Shown: piece by piece, positions 1 through 7,536 of the stretch | How positions within the stretch are numbered: the stretch's first letter is position 1 | Layout: each line of letters begins with the position of its first letter | Virus record (IMG/VR): IMGVR_UViG_3300035188_000145 | Location: 1 to 24,333 of that record | Origin: a virus | DNA length: 24,333 nucleotides | Direction: 5' to 3' (one strand) | Made by a program: the position numbers and the translations under genes | Notes under the pieces: generated by a model | The model's database searches: none | What the model was told of the DNA's origin: nothing | What the model saw: the letters and a program-made list of their open reading frames with translations, nothing else

Positions 1-319
1 CTTCGATAACATTAACGAAGCCCTGGACGGTGCGCTTTAGATGATCGCTAACTTCGGAACCGAATACACGGTTAGCAATATCTTCATATGCCTTTTTATA
101 CTCTTCGCCTGAAGGAGTATCAATAGCATGAGCCGTTTCGTGACCGATAAGCAAATGCTCAAGATCGTGCGAAATATCATGCCACATAGGCAGCATGAGG
201 ACACGGTTCTTGAGGTCGAACATAGCGGTTTTGATACCGCTCTTATGTTGAACAGTGATGTTTTCCGTTGCAAGCAACTTAGCAAGCAAGGAATTGGAAT
301 TAACGGTTATTGCAGTCAT
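1..319 (-). CDS. HExxH metallopeptidase-like protein, 5' part only (runs off the window)
   Basis: The first 106 codons of a gene that continues past the left edge. It starts at an ATG (319-317) behind a good ribosome site (AAAGGA, about 7 nt upstream) and a consensus promoter at 344-372. The protein has a zinc-protease helix H60-E-T-A-H64 in the context GHETAHAIDTP. The preceding stretch (FDLKNRVLMLPMW, residues 34-46) matches the N-terminus of conserved proteins of marine T4-like phages usually annotated as peptidase. In those phages the protein is often longer, may carry a VWA-type C-terminal domain and may sit near a CobS/MoxR-like ATPase; neither can be seen here. The third zinc ligand and the substrate are unknown. 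That it is a real gene is supported by the promoter, the ribosome site and the unbroken frame; the enzymatic role is inferred from the motif. Confidence 0.8.
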   Translation of the reverse strand, partial: MTAITVNSNSLLAKLLATENITVQHKSGIKTAMFDLKNRVLMLPMWHDISHDLEHLLIGHETAHAIDTPSGEEYKKAYEDIANRVFGSEVSDHLKRTVQGFVNVIE

Positions 320-343
320 ATCGTTCCTTTCACGATTTTCACA

Positions 344-372
344 AGTATAGCAAAACCGAACGCACTTGTCAA
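344..372 (-). promoter_or_regulatory. sigma70-type promoter for the metallopeptidase-like gene
   Basis: On the minus strand: TTGACA at 372-367, a 17-nt spacer, TATACT at 349-344. The -35 is a perfect match and the -10 matches five of six. It lies just beyond the stop of the 176-aa gene (380) and 25 nt upstream of the ATG at 319, so it separates this gene from the accessory cassette. Its form implies transcription by unmodified host polymerase, i.e. early expression. Confidence 0.85.
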
Positions 373-379
373 GTCATAA

Positions 380-910
380 TCAAAACAAAGGGTTAGAATG
401 TATATATTCTTCCTTATGAATGTAAACTTTCTCATCCTTAATATTAGGTGACATTATGTCTACAATAAGGTTAAAGGAACTCATAGAAGGCTGTTTTCTC
501 CACGCATACCACTCTCCTTTTTTACCAGAGCTATAAGGAGGTTGTTGATTGACCATGTAGTATTGGTCAGCCGTAACGTCTATAATTGTATTACCATCTT
601 GCAACCACCAGTGATATTCATTCCTATAATCAATACCTCTCATAGGAATAAGTCTATCGGTATCAAAAAGATAGTATAAGGCTTGTGTTGAAGGATAGCA
701 ATATCCATACATGGGATTAAATTTTTTTGATGGAGGCAAGTTATTATAGTGTGATGGCTTATACTTCTGCCACAGGTCTTTGACACTATCTGTCAAATAA
801 TCAACATTGTCAGGAGTATATTGATATGGTTCAAACGTTAAACGCCTAACCCAATACTCCTGCCAATGCTCATTTATCTTTTTGAATTTATATAGTTCTA
901 TCGTCTTCAT
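380..910 (-). CDS. Conserved-type protein with a possible Cys-His-Asp catalytic triad
   Basis: A 176-aa soluble protein, last gene of the accessory cassette, 22 nt after the 419-aa gene. Its middle has the arrangement Y-C71-Y-P-S-T-Q-A-L-Y-Y-L, then Y-H100-W-W-L, then I-I-D111-V-T-A-D-Q-Y. I recognise this as the pattern of small phage and bacterial hypothetical proteins in which a Cys at a helix start, a His before W-x-L and an Asp in an (I/L)DxTAxQ(F/Y) stretch are conserved. The spacing fits a papain/NlpC/transglutaminase-like cysteine enzyme. No signal peptide or membrane segment is visible, so a cytoplasmic target rather than the cell wall is more likely, unless a holin releases it. Family function is not known to me; the catalytic reading is inference from motif order. 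Confidence 0.72.
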   Translation of the reverse strand: MKTIELYKFKKINEHWQEYWVRRLTFEPYQYTPDNVDYLTDSVKDLWQKYKPSHYNNLPPSKKFNPMYGYCYPSTQALYYLFDTDRLIPMRGIDYRNEYHWWLQDGNTIIDVTADQYYMVNQQPPYSSGKKGEWYAWRKQPSMSSFNLIVDIMSPNIKDEKVYIHKEEYIHSNPLF

Positions 911-932
911 TGATCAAGCAACGACTTAGATA

Positions 933-2192
933 TCATCTTCCCACTTGCGGTAGATATTTTGCTTTAGTTTCTTCCCAATCCATATAGATCAAGTCATCAT
1001 AAAACAAGGTCTCTTTCGATACACGGTCCTGTTCTTTAAGTGACCTTATCCGTTTTGTCGCATACTTTTCTTTCCATACACCAACGAGGGCATCATAACT
1101 GGTATCAAATGACTTGACCAGTTTATCCTCGGTCACCTCTTTACATAGGAACTCTTTTGTATTATCGTAAAGAGGGCTAAAGTAGATACCTCTCTGATGT
1201 TCTGTTTTGATCAAATTCTTTTCAACACCCAATTGTGAGTATATGAATGAGTTCGACCTATTTTTATGATCTCTCTTAAAAGGTAGGCCATCACCGTTCT
1301 TGGCCACATACCATTCAAAATACTTTCTGGTGTGGTTTTTCTTTAGCCAATTAAGCATCAAGGCGGAAGTAGGTTTTCTCGTTTCATAAGAGACAGAGCC
1401 GCTTGTAAAGCCCATTTTCTTCCAATGTTGTAAACGATCATATTGCGATAGAGTATTAGCTTTAGACTTACCATATAGAGATGTAGTTGTGACCGCAACA
1501 AGTGTATCACCATATAAATCTTTCCATCTGTTTTGAACTTCATCGCAAAGACAAAGTAATGCCAATAGTTTTCCACCCGTGTAGTTATATCCTAATGGTT
1601 GTAGAGGAACAATAGTTGAACCAATGGCAGTATGATTGATCATATGCTGATTAGTTTTAACGTCACGGGACCATCCGATATAATTGTCTCTTGGTGTTAG
1701 ATCAAGGAAGTCCGATGATATACAAATAACTCCAAGATATTTACCCGTTACATCATCTTGAACAATGTATGAAAGATTGCGTCCAATATTGGAGTTGTTT
1801 TTCATCGTTGAGGTAAAGTTACGTATAGTATTCCATTTGGCAGCCATTTCACCACCATTTGAATATATCAATCTAGGTTGTAACTTTAGATAATCATCAG
1901 CATCTTCCGGAATCCAGATGTTCTCTTTAATTGTTTTGATTTCAAGTTCATCTTCACCATTCAGTTCAGCACCGAATAGTCCATTTTCAATCAAAGGATA
2001 CTTTATATGGATTTCCAACCACTTCTGATAAAGTGTATATTCCTCCACCGACATCTTTGAAACGTTGGACAAATCTTCCTCAACCACCGATTTAAGTTCA
2101 GCATCGGAAAGGGCCTCAGGCTCTTCAAATGTGGATTTAAATTCATCCCATTGTTTTTCAACGTATTTTAGGTCTTCGTCACTCTTTGACAC
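933..2192 (-). CDS. DUF4338 (DruA-fold)-like protein, tentative
   Basis: A 419-aa protein starting at GTG (2192-2190), which overlaps the end of the 75-aa gene by 14 nt; a GGAG ribosome site lies 6 nt before the start. The first 100 residues are acidic and helical. The core, about 150-265, reads LGVICISSDFLDL then RDNYIGWSRD (168-177), N-H-x-A-I-G-S-T-I-V-P (186-196), GGKLLALLC (206-214), LYGDTLVAVTTTSLYGK (226-242) and YDRLQHWKKMGF (251-262). The order of a short strand with IGW, a segment with a conserved Asn, a GxxLL helix and a TTSLYG strand, then a W-x-x-x-G helix, resembles the DUF4338 family, which includes DruA of the Druantia defence system and has a GNAT-like look. The remaining 150 residues are basic and unassigned. 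The assignment is by eye; a plain phage hypothetical is the alternative. Confidence 0.6.
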   Translation of the reverse strand: MSKSDEDLKYVEKQWDEFKSTFEEPEALSDAELKSVVEEDLSNVSKMSVEEYTLYQKWLEIHIKYPLIENGLFGAELNGEDELEIKTIKENIWIPEDADDYLKLQPRLIYSNGGEMAAKWNTIRNFTSTMKNNSNIGRNLSYIVQDDVTGKYLGVICISSDFLDLTPRDNYIGWSRDVKTNQHMINHTAIGSTIVPLQPLGYNYTGGKLLALLCLCDEVQNRWKDLYGDTLVAVTTTSLYGKSKANTLSQYDRLQHWKKMGFTSGSVSYETRKPTSALMLNWLKKNHTRKYFEWYVAKNGDGLPFKRDHKNRSNSFIYSQLGVEKNLIKTEHQRGIYFSPLYDNTKEFLCKEVTEDKLVKSFDTSYDALVGVWKEKYATKRIRSLKEQDRVSKETLFYDDLIYMDWEETKAKYLPQVGR

Positions 2193-2406
2193 TCATTTCT
2201 CCATTGTGTAGAAGTTCAAAGGCATCTTCTGGAAAAGTTTTGTTTTTATCTTGGCCAACCAAACTAACAATACCAGCATCAGCGAACATTTGATCTATAG
2301 TATATATTTCGTCTATCATTAGCTGTTGATTGATATAAGGGAAGTCTCTTTTTATTCTAACAACATCGCCAGGTTTAAAGGTTGAAAAATTCGTTCTCAC
2401 TTCCAT
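2179..2406 (-). CDS. Small SH3-like/KOW-type barrel protein
   Basis: A 75-aa protein whose ATG (2406-2404) lies inside the last codons of the 59-aa gene (10-nt overlap). The pattern FKPGDVVRIKR, EIYTI, GIVSLVG and FPEDAFELL is the strand order of a small SH3-like beta barrel seen in many phage accessory proteins, where PGD starts strand one and the fE(L)L stretch ends the fold. Such barrels bind nucleic acid or protein; no partner can be named. Its overlap with both neighbours points to coupled translation within the cassette. Confidence 0.7.
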   Translation of the reverse strand: MEVRTNFSTFKPGDVVRIKRDFPYINQQLMIDEIYTIDQMFADAGIVSLVGQDKNKTFPEDAFELLHNGEMSVKE

Positions 2407-2576
2407 CTATCTCTAATCTCTTTTACTCTTTCTTCCAAGTATCCACGGATGATTGTCATTTCATTAGTTTCTTCACAATTCACGCTTATATGATTGCGAA
2501 GTTCAAAGTCAAAGGCAGTCATCAACATCCAATCGTGTGAATATGAATGTGTTTTGTGTGGATCAGTTTTTTCCAT
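2397..2576 (-). CDS. Small protein, 59 aa, no recognised family
   Basis: An unbroken 59-codon frame from ATG (2576-2574) to TGA (2399-2397), preceded by a TGGAG ribosome site 9 nt upstream. It begins MEKTDPHKTHSYSHDW, has a helical middle with MTAFDFELRNHI, and ends in a charged helix (YLEERVKEIRDRWK). It overlaps the 35-aa gene upstream by 14 nt and the 75-aa gene downstream by 10 nt, so it fills a gap that would otherwise be non-coding in a packed operon. Function unknown; a mostly alpha-helical soluble protein is all that can be said. Confidence 0.65.
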   Translation of the reverse strand: MEKTDPHKTHSYSHDWMLMTAFDFELRNHISVNCEETNEMTIIRGYLEERVKEIRDRWK

Positions 2577-2670
2577 ACTGCTTACTCCAGAGATAGTTGT
2601 TTAGATATACAACGAATGCTGCCACTCGATTCATAAACCAACTATTCCAGAACCAATGATTGTATCTCAT
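2563..2670 (-). CDS. Aromatic-rich micro-protein, 35 aa
   Basis: A 35-codon frame whose ATG (2670-2668) overlaps the stop of the membrane protein upstream as ATGA, the standard signature of coupled translation. It ends TGA at 2565-2563, inside the start of the 59-aa gene. The composition is striking: five Trp, three Phe and four Tyr in 35 residues (start MRYNHWFWNSWFMNR), then AAFVVYL. It could be a membrane-surface or single-pass peptide, perhaps a partner of the three-helix membrane protein encoded just before it. No family recognised. Confidence 0.55.
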   Translation of the reverse strand: MRYNHWFWNSWFMNRVAAFVVYLNNYLWSKQYGKN

Positions 2671-2972
2671 AGAATGATTCCTTTTGATACCAGGCCAGTA
2701 ACATAAATGACACTAATGACAGCCTGAATAACCATTAGTGACTTCTTCTTCCACATGTATCCTACAGCAAACCATCCAACGTTACCTACGAACTGGACAG
2801 CGAGATTTAGAGGATACACATTCCAAGCGGTTAAGACGGCACCAATGATAACCAGTGCCGTCGAAGTCCATTCTAAAAAGAACTCATAGTCAAACTTCAT
2901 TTTCCCATCCCATTTGAGAGAGACCTGTCCATAGGTTATCGAGGTTGTAAGTCTGGTAACCAAACTGGACAT
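2667..2972 (-). CDS. Small membrane protein with three predicted transmembrane helices
   Basis: A 101-aa reading from ATG 2972, which overlaps the stop of the preceding gene as TAATG. Hydrophobic helices lie at about residues 33-50 (STALVIIGAVLTAW), 55-72 (NLAVQFVGNVGWFAVGY) and 78-97 (LMVIQAVISVIYVTGLV), with a KKK patch between the second and third. An internal ATG at residue 25 (2900-2898) has a better ribosome site (GGGATGGG) and begins MKFDYEFFLEW, which looks like the natural N-terminus; the true start may be there, giving 77 aa. It resembles a conserved small inner-membrane protein of T4-like phages. Role unknown. Confidence 0.72.
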   Translation of the reverse strand: MSSLVTRLTTSITYGQVSLKWDGKMKFDYEFFLEWTSTALVIIGAVLTAWNVYPLNLAVQFVGNVGWFAVGYMWKKKSLMVIQAVISVIYVTGLVSKGIIL

Positions 2973-3295
2973 TATTCAGAATCATTAACATTTCTATTGT
3001 CTCCCATCATGGTACGGAAATCAAAGTTTTCGTTCAACTGTGAATCTTCCATCTTTTGAGCTAGTTTTTGTAATCTTTCACCTAGCTTTTCCAGATTGAT
3101 GATCATGATAGCATCACGGATCATGCTATTCACATTCTGTCCTGTCTCAAGATCAAGTTCTTTCATAACTTCTTCCGAAACAGCAAGGCGCTCAGGTGTT
3201 CCTTCAGGACCTGGAGCCCACACCCATGGAATTTCTCCACTATCCATCATTCGTTCGGCTTTCGCCATGGCACGGAGGATTTCTTTGTCTAACAT
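2972..3295 (-). CDS. Hypothetical helical protein, first gene of the accessory cassette
   Basis: A 107-aa protein starting at ATG 3295 behind AGGAAT and 25 nt after the -10 of a consensus promoter. It opens with an amphipathic helix (MLDKEILRAMAKAERMM), then a Pro/Gly/Trp stretch (EIPWVWAPGPEGTPERL), then two charged helices and a polar tail. No family recognised. It is the promoter-proximal gene of the leftward cassette ending at 380, so it should be expressed early and strongly. Confidence 0.68.
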   Translation of the reverse strand: MLDKEILRAMAKAERMMDSGEIPWVWAPGPEGTPERLAVSEEVMKELDLETGQNVNSMIRDAIMIINLEKLGERLQKLAQKMEDSQLNENFDFRTMMGDNRNVNDSE

Positions 3296-3320
3296 ACATA
3301 TTCCTTTCAGCTAGACATAT

Positions 3321-3349
3321 ATCATACAATATTACGGTTCTTTTGTCAA
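3321..3349 (-). promoter_or_regulatory. sigma70-type promoter for the accessory cassette
   Basis: Minus strand TTGACA at 3349-3344, 17-nt spacer, TATGAT at 3326-3321. The -35 is perfect and lies inside the last codons of gene 46 (stop at 3332). It would drive the run of genes from 3295 down to 380 independently of the 47-46 operon. Confidence 0.82.
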
Positions 3350-5053
3350 GACCGAAAAATTCTTTACCTTTTCAAATCTGATGGTTCTTTGGAATCTATC
3401 AGTCATTGTGTCCTTATGTGAGATAACAAAGATGTTGGTACCTTTGTCACCCATTTCCCACATGATCTTGATAAATTCATCAATGCCTGTTCCGTCCATT
3501 GCACGATCAAGGATTTCATCAAATACTAATATGTTAACGTTTACTGAGTTTTTGAGTTTAGCAACATGACGCCAAGTAAGTAGGATCGCAAGATCGATTC
3601 TAAGTTTCTCTCCTTCGGAAAAGTTATTATACGTGAACTCGTCTCTATATCGACTCTTGATCGTCTCTTCAAAACTCTCGTTGATATTGAAGTTAACAAA
3701 GAAGCCCAGCTTGGCCAGGTACTTATTGATTTGTTTATTGATAATTGGGAGGTACTGTTTAATAATCTTTGTTTTGATTCCACCGTCTTTGAGTAGTGTA
3801 GTGGCAAGGTCAATGTATTGTCTATCATCTAGAAGGGTCTTCTTTTCTTCTTCGAGGGTGGAAATATCATGTTGGACTGTGGCAAGTTGTCGTTCTGACT
3901 CTTGGGTAGTCTTGTCAGATATGGCAAACTCCTCAATCTGTTTAGTGACTTGACTAAGATTATTAGCAATATGGTTATAGGAAGACTTAGCAGATGAAAG
4001 ATCCATTTTAATCTGGTTGATGTTACGGAGAACTTCATCTATCTTCTCGATTTCTGCCAATATGCCATCGATTTGGTCAGCAATCTTATTTAGCCCTTTT
4101 GCTAGTTCACTTGATTTTGAGTCCATCTCCTCAAGTCTATTCTTCTTAAATGATTCGTCGATAGATTGATGACAAGTCGGACATGTATCATTATCATTTA
4201 GAAACTCTACTTCCTTCGTCAGCCTCTCCATATTACCTTCCATCTTGGCCTTGAGACCAATCATTTTGGAATGCTTAGACTTTAGTGGTGAAAGATCAAG
4301 ATCATTTTCGGTGGCCTTCTCATAATCAATTTTTAGATTTTCGACCACACATTCTTGCTTGATGTATTCTTGTTCAAGATCATTCTTCTTTGATTCTAGT
4401 TCTCTTAACTTTTCTTCATTATTAGCCTTCAATGAAGCCAAAGTCTGTTCAATATAAGACTTGTTCTCTTCTTTGCTTGTGAGCCTAACTCGGTTCTTCT
4501 CTAGATGTTCTCTATTCAATTGCAGTTTATTCTTGATGACAGTGGACATAGCAGAGAAGATTTGGATATCCAGTAGGTCCTCAATAACCGAACGGCGATC
4601 ATTCGCAGACAATTGCATGAACGGAACAAACGATGCTGATCCAAGAATAACAACTTGTGTAAAGGACTTATAGTTCATCCGTAGAATGTTCTTCTCAAGA
4701 TGCTCCTGATAATCTTTAGTAGCAGCATCCTGATTGACCATCTTACCTTCGCAATAAATCTCAAAGACATTTGGCTTGGCACCACGAATGACCTTATACA
4801 GTTTATTGTTGATCGTGAACTCGATTTCCACAACACAGTTTTTGTTATTGATAGAGTTTACAACATTACCTTTGTTCACTTTACGGAAGGGCTTACCAAA
4901 AAGAACAAAGCACAGGGCATCAAGCATTGTTGATTTCCCTGCACCGTTGTGACCCATAATAAGGGTATTCTTATGAGTGTCTAGCTCAATCTCGGTAAAC
5001 ACATTTCCAGATGAAAGAAAGTTCTTATATCTGATAAGGTGAAATGTAATCAT
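3332..5053 (-). CDS. gp46: Recombination endonuclease subunit gp46 (Rad50/SbcC-like ATPase)
   Basis: A 573-aa SMC-type ATPase, close to the 560 aa of T4 gp46. With gp47 it forms the Mre11/Rad50-like complex that resects DNA ends for recombination-dependent replication and degrades host DNA. Visible in order: N-terminal ATPase lobe with Walker A G34-HNGAGK-S41; a Q-loop region around 130-150; coiled coil from about 170 to 280; zinc hook C291-P-T-C294 at the coil apex; returning coil to about 410; and the C-terminal lobe with signature FSEGEKLRIDLA (478-489), Walker B NILVFDE (507-513) and the switch His in ISHKD. The start ATG overlaps the stop of the oxygenase gene as ATGA, so translation is coupled. 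All catalytic elements are present. Confidence 0.97.
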   Translation of the reverse strand: MITFHLIRYKNFLSSGNVFTEIELDTHKNTLIMGHNGAGKSTMLDALCFVLFGKPFRKVNKGNVVNSINNKNCVVEIEFTINNKLYKVIRGAKPNVFEIYCEGKMVNQDAATKDYQEHLEKNILRMNYKSFTQVVILGSASFVPFMQLSANDRRSVIEDLLDIQIFSAMSTVIKNKLQLNREHLEKNRVRLTSKEENKSYIEQTLASLKANNEEKLRELESKKNDLEQEYIKQECVVENLKIDYEKATENDLDLSPLKSKHSKMIGLKAKMEGNMERLTKEVEFLNDNDTCPTCHQSIDESFKKNRLEEMDSKSSELAKGLNKIADQIDGILAEIEKIDEVLRNINQIKMDLSSAKSSYNHIANNLSQVTKQIEEFAISDKTTQESERQLATVQHDISTLEEEKKTLLDDRQYIDLATTLLKDGGIKTKIIKQYLPIINKQINKYLAKLGFFVNFNINESFEETIKSRYRDEFTYNNFSEGEKLRIDLAILLTWRHVAKLKNSVNVNILVFDEILDRAMDGTGIDEFIKIMWEMGDKGTNIFVISHKDTMTDRFQRTIRFEKVKNFSVLTKEP

Positions 5054-5724
5054 AGTTTAAAACTTCTCATACGTTGACATGGTGAAGCTACGGATGTTTC
5101 AATGTTTCTCACGAAAAAGATTTGGAACAATCTAGGCATACCATCAGAAAAGAAACCATTGGCTCTATGCCATGAATCAGCATCAAAACAAACGAGCCTG
5201 TTATACTTGTTTTGGAATCTGACAGTCTCTTCAAAACAAGACTCATGCTTAATCATCTTCTCATCGTAATCATTATCGGCACCATCACTGTAGAATGCCC
5301 GTTTATCCTCAATATAGTTATGTAGATTGCTTTTGAGTTCGAACAGAGAAGTTCCTGAATCACCATTAATGCTTGGTGTTAAGTATATGACACCATTAAA
5401 ATTGCCACGACCTTCAACATCAATATGAATCCATCCTCTGTTCTTAGGAGAATCTTTGTTACTATCATATGGATAAATTATCTGGAAATGCGTCTGTATA
5501 TTCCAAGTAATAGGATTACTTAGATCAAAGAACAAACTCATAAGCCTTTCCGAAAAGTGTTTAAACAGATTAGGGTCAAGTTCACTTATGGGGTTTGTTC
5601 TCAGACCAGGATGACGACCTTTCATATCAGCAAGGAATTCTTGACTTAGTGCAAAATTTCTCACATAATCCGGGTCATCATAAAAGTTATCCACACACAT
5701 GCTAGGATAATTAACATTAGGCAT
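5050..5724 (-). CDS. Probable 2-oxoglutarate/Fe(II) oxygenase-fold protein (DUF6445-like)
   Basis: A 224-aa protein between ftsH and 46. The N-terminus (VDNFYDDPDYVRNFAL, 11-26) is typical of phage and bacterial cupin-like oxygenases. The iron-binding facial triad is readable: H100-I-D102 in GWIHIDVEG, then H186 in DSWHRANG, and a candidate 2-oxoglutarate-binding R198 in MPRLFQIFF. The beta strands around them (NGVIYLTP, LVCFDAD) fit the double-stranded beta helix. Such enzymes are common accessory genes in marine T4-like phages; substrates range from nucleic acid bases to proteins, and none can be chosen here. It starts 10 nt after ftsH and ends in an ATGA overlap with gene 46, so it belongs to that operon. 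Confidence 0.82.
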   Translation of the reverse strand: MPNVNYPSMCVDNFYDDPDYVRNFALSQEFLADMKGRHPGLRTNPISELDPNLFKHFSERLMSLFFDLSNPITWNIQTHFQIIYPYDSNKDSPKNRGWIHIDVEGRGNFNGVIYLTPSINGDSGTSLFELKSNLHNYIEDKRAFYSDGADNDYDEKMIKHESCFEETVRFQNKYNRLVCFDADSWHRANGFFSDGMPRLFQIFFVRNIETSVASPCQRMRSFKL

Positions 5725-5734
5725 TATGATACTT

Positions 5735-7525
5735 TTAGAACTCTCTTCTAGGTTTCTTTCCTTCTAACAGGTTCTTAATCTCTTCTCCTGATAGTGTTTC
5801 GTATTCTAGCAGACCTTGTGCTAATGTGTCAAGGTCTTTTTTCTTTTCCATCAGAATACGATTAGCAGTTGCATACCCTTCTTCAACAAAACGCTTGATT
5901 TCCTCATCGACAACTCGCTGTGTCTTTTCAGCAATCTTAGGAGTATGGAACATATCAGCATTAGGAGTCGTGTAAGCCATTCTACCTAGTGCGTCCGAGA
6001 AACCATACTCGGTGACCATAGCACGGGCAAGTTGCGTTGCTTGCTGAATATCACCAGAAGCACCAGACGAAACTCTATCCTGTCCAAAGATCATTTCTTC
6101 TGCTACACGACCACCCATTGCCATTGCTAGTTGGGCAATCATTTCGTCATAGTGTAGTGAGATACGATCACGCTCAGGAAGAGACTGAACCATACCTAGC
6201 GCACGACCACGTGGAATGATTGTTGCCTTGTGAATAGGAGTTGAACCTGGCATATTGAGAGAAACGAGAGCATGGCCAGCCTCATGATAGGCAGTCATCT
6301 TCTTTTCTTCGTCAGATAGCAATAGTGTCCTATGTTCGGCACCCATCAAAATCTTATCACGGGCATCCTCAAACTCTTGTTCTGTAACGATACGTCTTGA
6401 ACGCCTTGCTGCTAGTAGAGCGGCCTCGTTGACAAGATTGGCTAGATCAGCACCAGAGAAACCTGGTGTTCCCTTAGCAACTGTTTTTAGATCAACATCA
6501 GGACCGATTGGAACTTTGCGAGTGTGAACTTTCAAAATCTTTTCACGACCAACAAAGTCTGGATTAGGTACCTGAACCTGTCTATCAAAACGACCAGGAC
6601 GAGTTAGTGCCTTGTCTAGAACATCGACACGGTTGGTAGCAGCAATGACGATAACACCAGCATTATCATTGAAGCCATCCATCTCAACAAGCATGGCGTT
6701 TAGCGTCTGGTCTCTTTCATCGTTACCAGAGATACCGTTTGCTCTTGAACGACCAACAGCATCGATTTCGTCAATGAAGATAATACAAGGAGCATTCTTC
6801 TTGGCTTGCTCAAACATGTCTCGGACACGACTAGCACCAACACCGACGAACATTTCTACGAAGTCAGAACCAGAAATGCTAAAGAAAGGCACGCCTGCCT
6901 CACCAGCGACCGCTCTTGCTAATAGAGTTTTACCAGTGCCTGGAGGACCAACAAGCAAAACGCCTCGTGGAATCTTACCACCGAGACGCTCGAACTTCTG
7001 CGGATCCTGTAGAAACTCTACAACTTCCTGTAGGTCTTCTTTTGCCTGATCAACACCAGCAACATCTTCGAAAGTCTTTGTTCCACTTGCTTCTGTTAGC
7101 AACTTGGCCTTAGACTTACCAAAACTCATAGGACCACCCATACCACCACCTTGACGGCGTGATAGAAAAATCCATAGACCAAAAAAGAAAAATACTGGTA
7201 GTAGATTTAGGAATAAGCTGGTCCAGAAAGACGCTTCTGGGCTATCTGACTTGACTGTAATGATTACATTATGTTCTTCTAACTTAGGCATTAAATTTGA
7301 TAGGGAGGCGACATAGGTAGTAAATGCTCTATTGTCAATCTTGTAATGTCCTGTGATTTCATTACTATTGATCGTAACATCATGGACATTGTTGCGAGTA
7401 ACTTGACTCATAAAATCTGAATATGTGATCTCGTTCGCAGCGTTGCGGCCTCTTGACTCCATAGAGAAAGCAAAAAGCACCAGACCAACGATTAGGAACG
7501 CAATCCATGGAATATGTTTCTTCAT
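5735..7525 (-). CDS. ftsH: Complete FtsH: membrane-anchored ATP-dependent zinc metalloprotease
   Basis: A 596-aa FtsH, slightly shorter than host enzymes (about 610-650 aa). Two transmembrane helices (about 5-22 and 100-122) flank a periplasmic domain of about 75 residues. The AAA module has Walker A GPPGTGKT (193-200), pore loop MFVGVG (225-230), Walker B FIDEID (250-255), sensor-1 AATNR (295-299) and arginine fingers in TRPGRFDR (308-315). The M41 protease domain has H414-E-A-G-H418 and the third zinc ligand D492 in SGASGD. Nothing essential is missing, so it should form an active hexamer that extracts and degrades membrane and regulatory proteins. Wording of the AAA and C-terminal parts ([31 protein letters not shown]) is that of alphaproteobacterial FtsH. 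ATG 7525 has an AGGAAAC ribosome site and starts 11 nt after gene 47, within the recombination operon. Confidence 0.97.
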   Translation of the reverse strand: MKKHIPWIAFLIVGLVLFAFSMESRGRNAANEITYSDFMSQVTRNNVHDVTINSNEITGHYKIDNRAFTTYVASLSNLMPKLEEHNVIITVKSDSPEASFWTSLFLNLLPVFFFFGLWIFLSRRQGGGMGGPMSFGKSKAKLLTEASGTKTFEDVAGVDQAKEDLQEVVEFLQDPQKFERLGGKIPRGVLLVGPPGTGKTLLARAVAGEAGVPFFSISGSDFVEMFVGVGASRVRDMFEQAKKNAPCIIFIDEIDAVGRSRANGISGNDERDQTLNAMLVEMDGFNDNAGVIVIAATNRVDVLDKALTRPGRFDRQVQVPNPDFVGREKILKVHTRKVPIGPDVDLKTVAKGTPGFSGADLANLVNEAALLAARRSRRIVTEQEFEDARDKILMGAEHRTLLLSDEEKKMTAYHEAGHALVSLNMPGSTPIHKATIIPRGRALGMVQSLPERDRISLHYDEMIAQLAMAMGGRVAEEMIFGQDRVSSGASGDIQQATQLARAMVTEYGFSDALGRMAYTTPNADMFHTPKIAEKTQRVVDEEIKRFVEEGYATANRILMEKKKDLDTLAQGLLEYETLSGEEIKNLLEGKKPRREF

Positions 7526-7536
7526 ATCATAGTTTC

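Noticed and set aside
6612-7049. 145-codon plus-strand frame inside ftsH
   Set aside because: Antisense shadow of the conserved AAA domain; all neighbours are on the other strand and there is no promoter.
5735-7525. Host contamination or assembly join as explanation for ftsH
   Set aside because: Both junctions are 10-11 nt, in frame with operon spacing and between clear phage genes; no repeats or insertion-sequence ends are seen.
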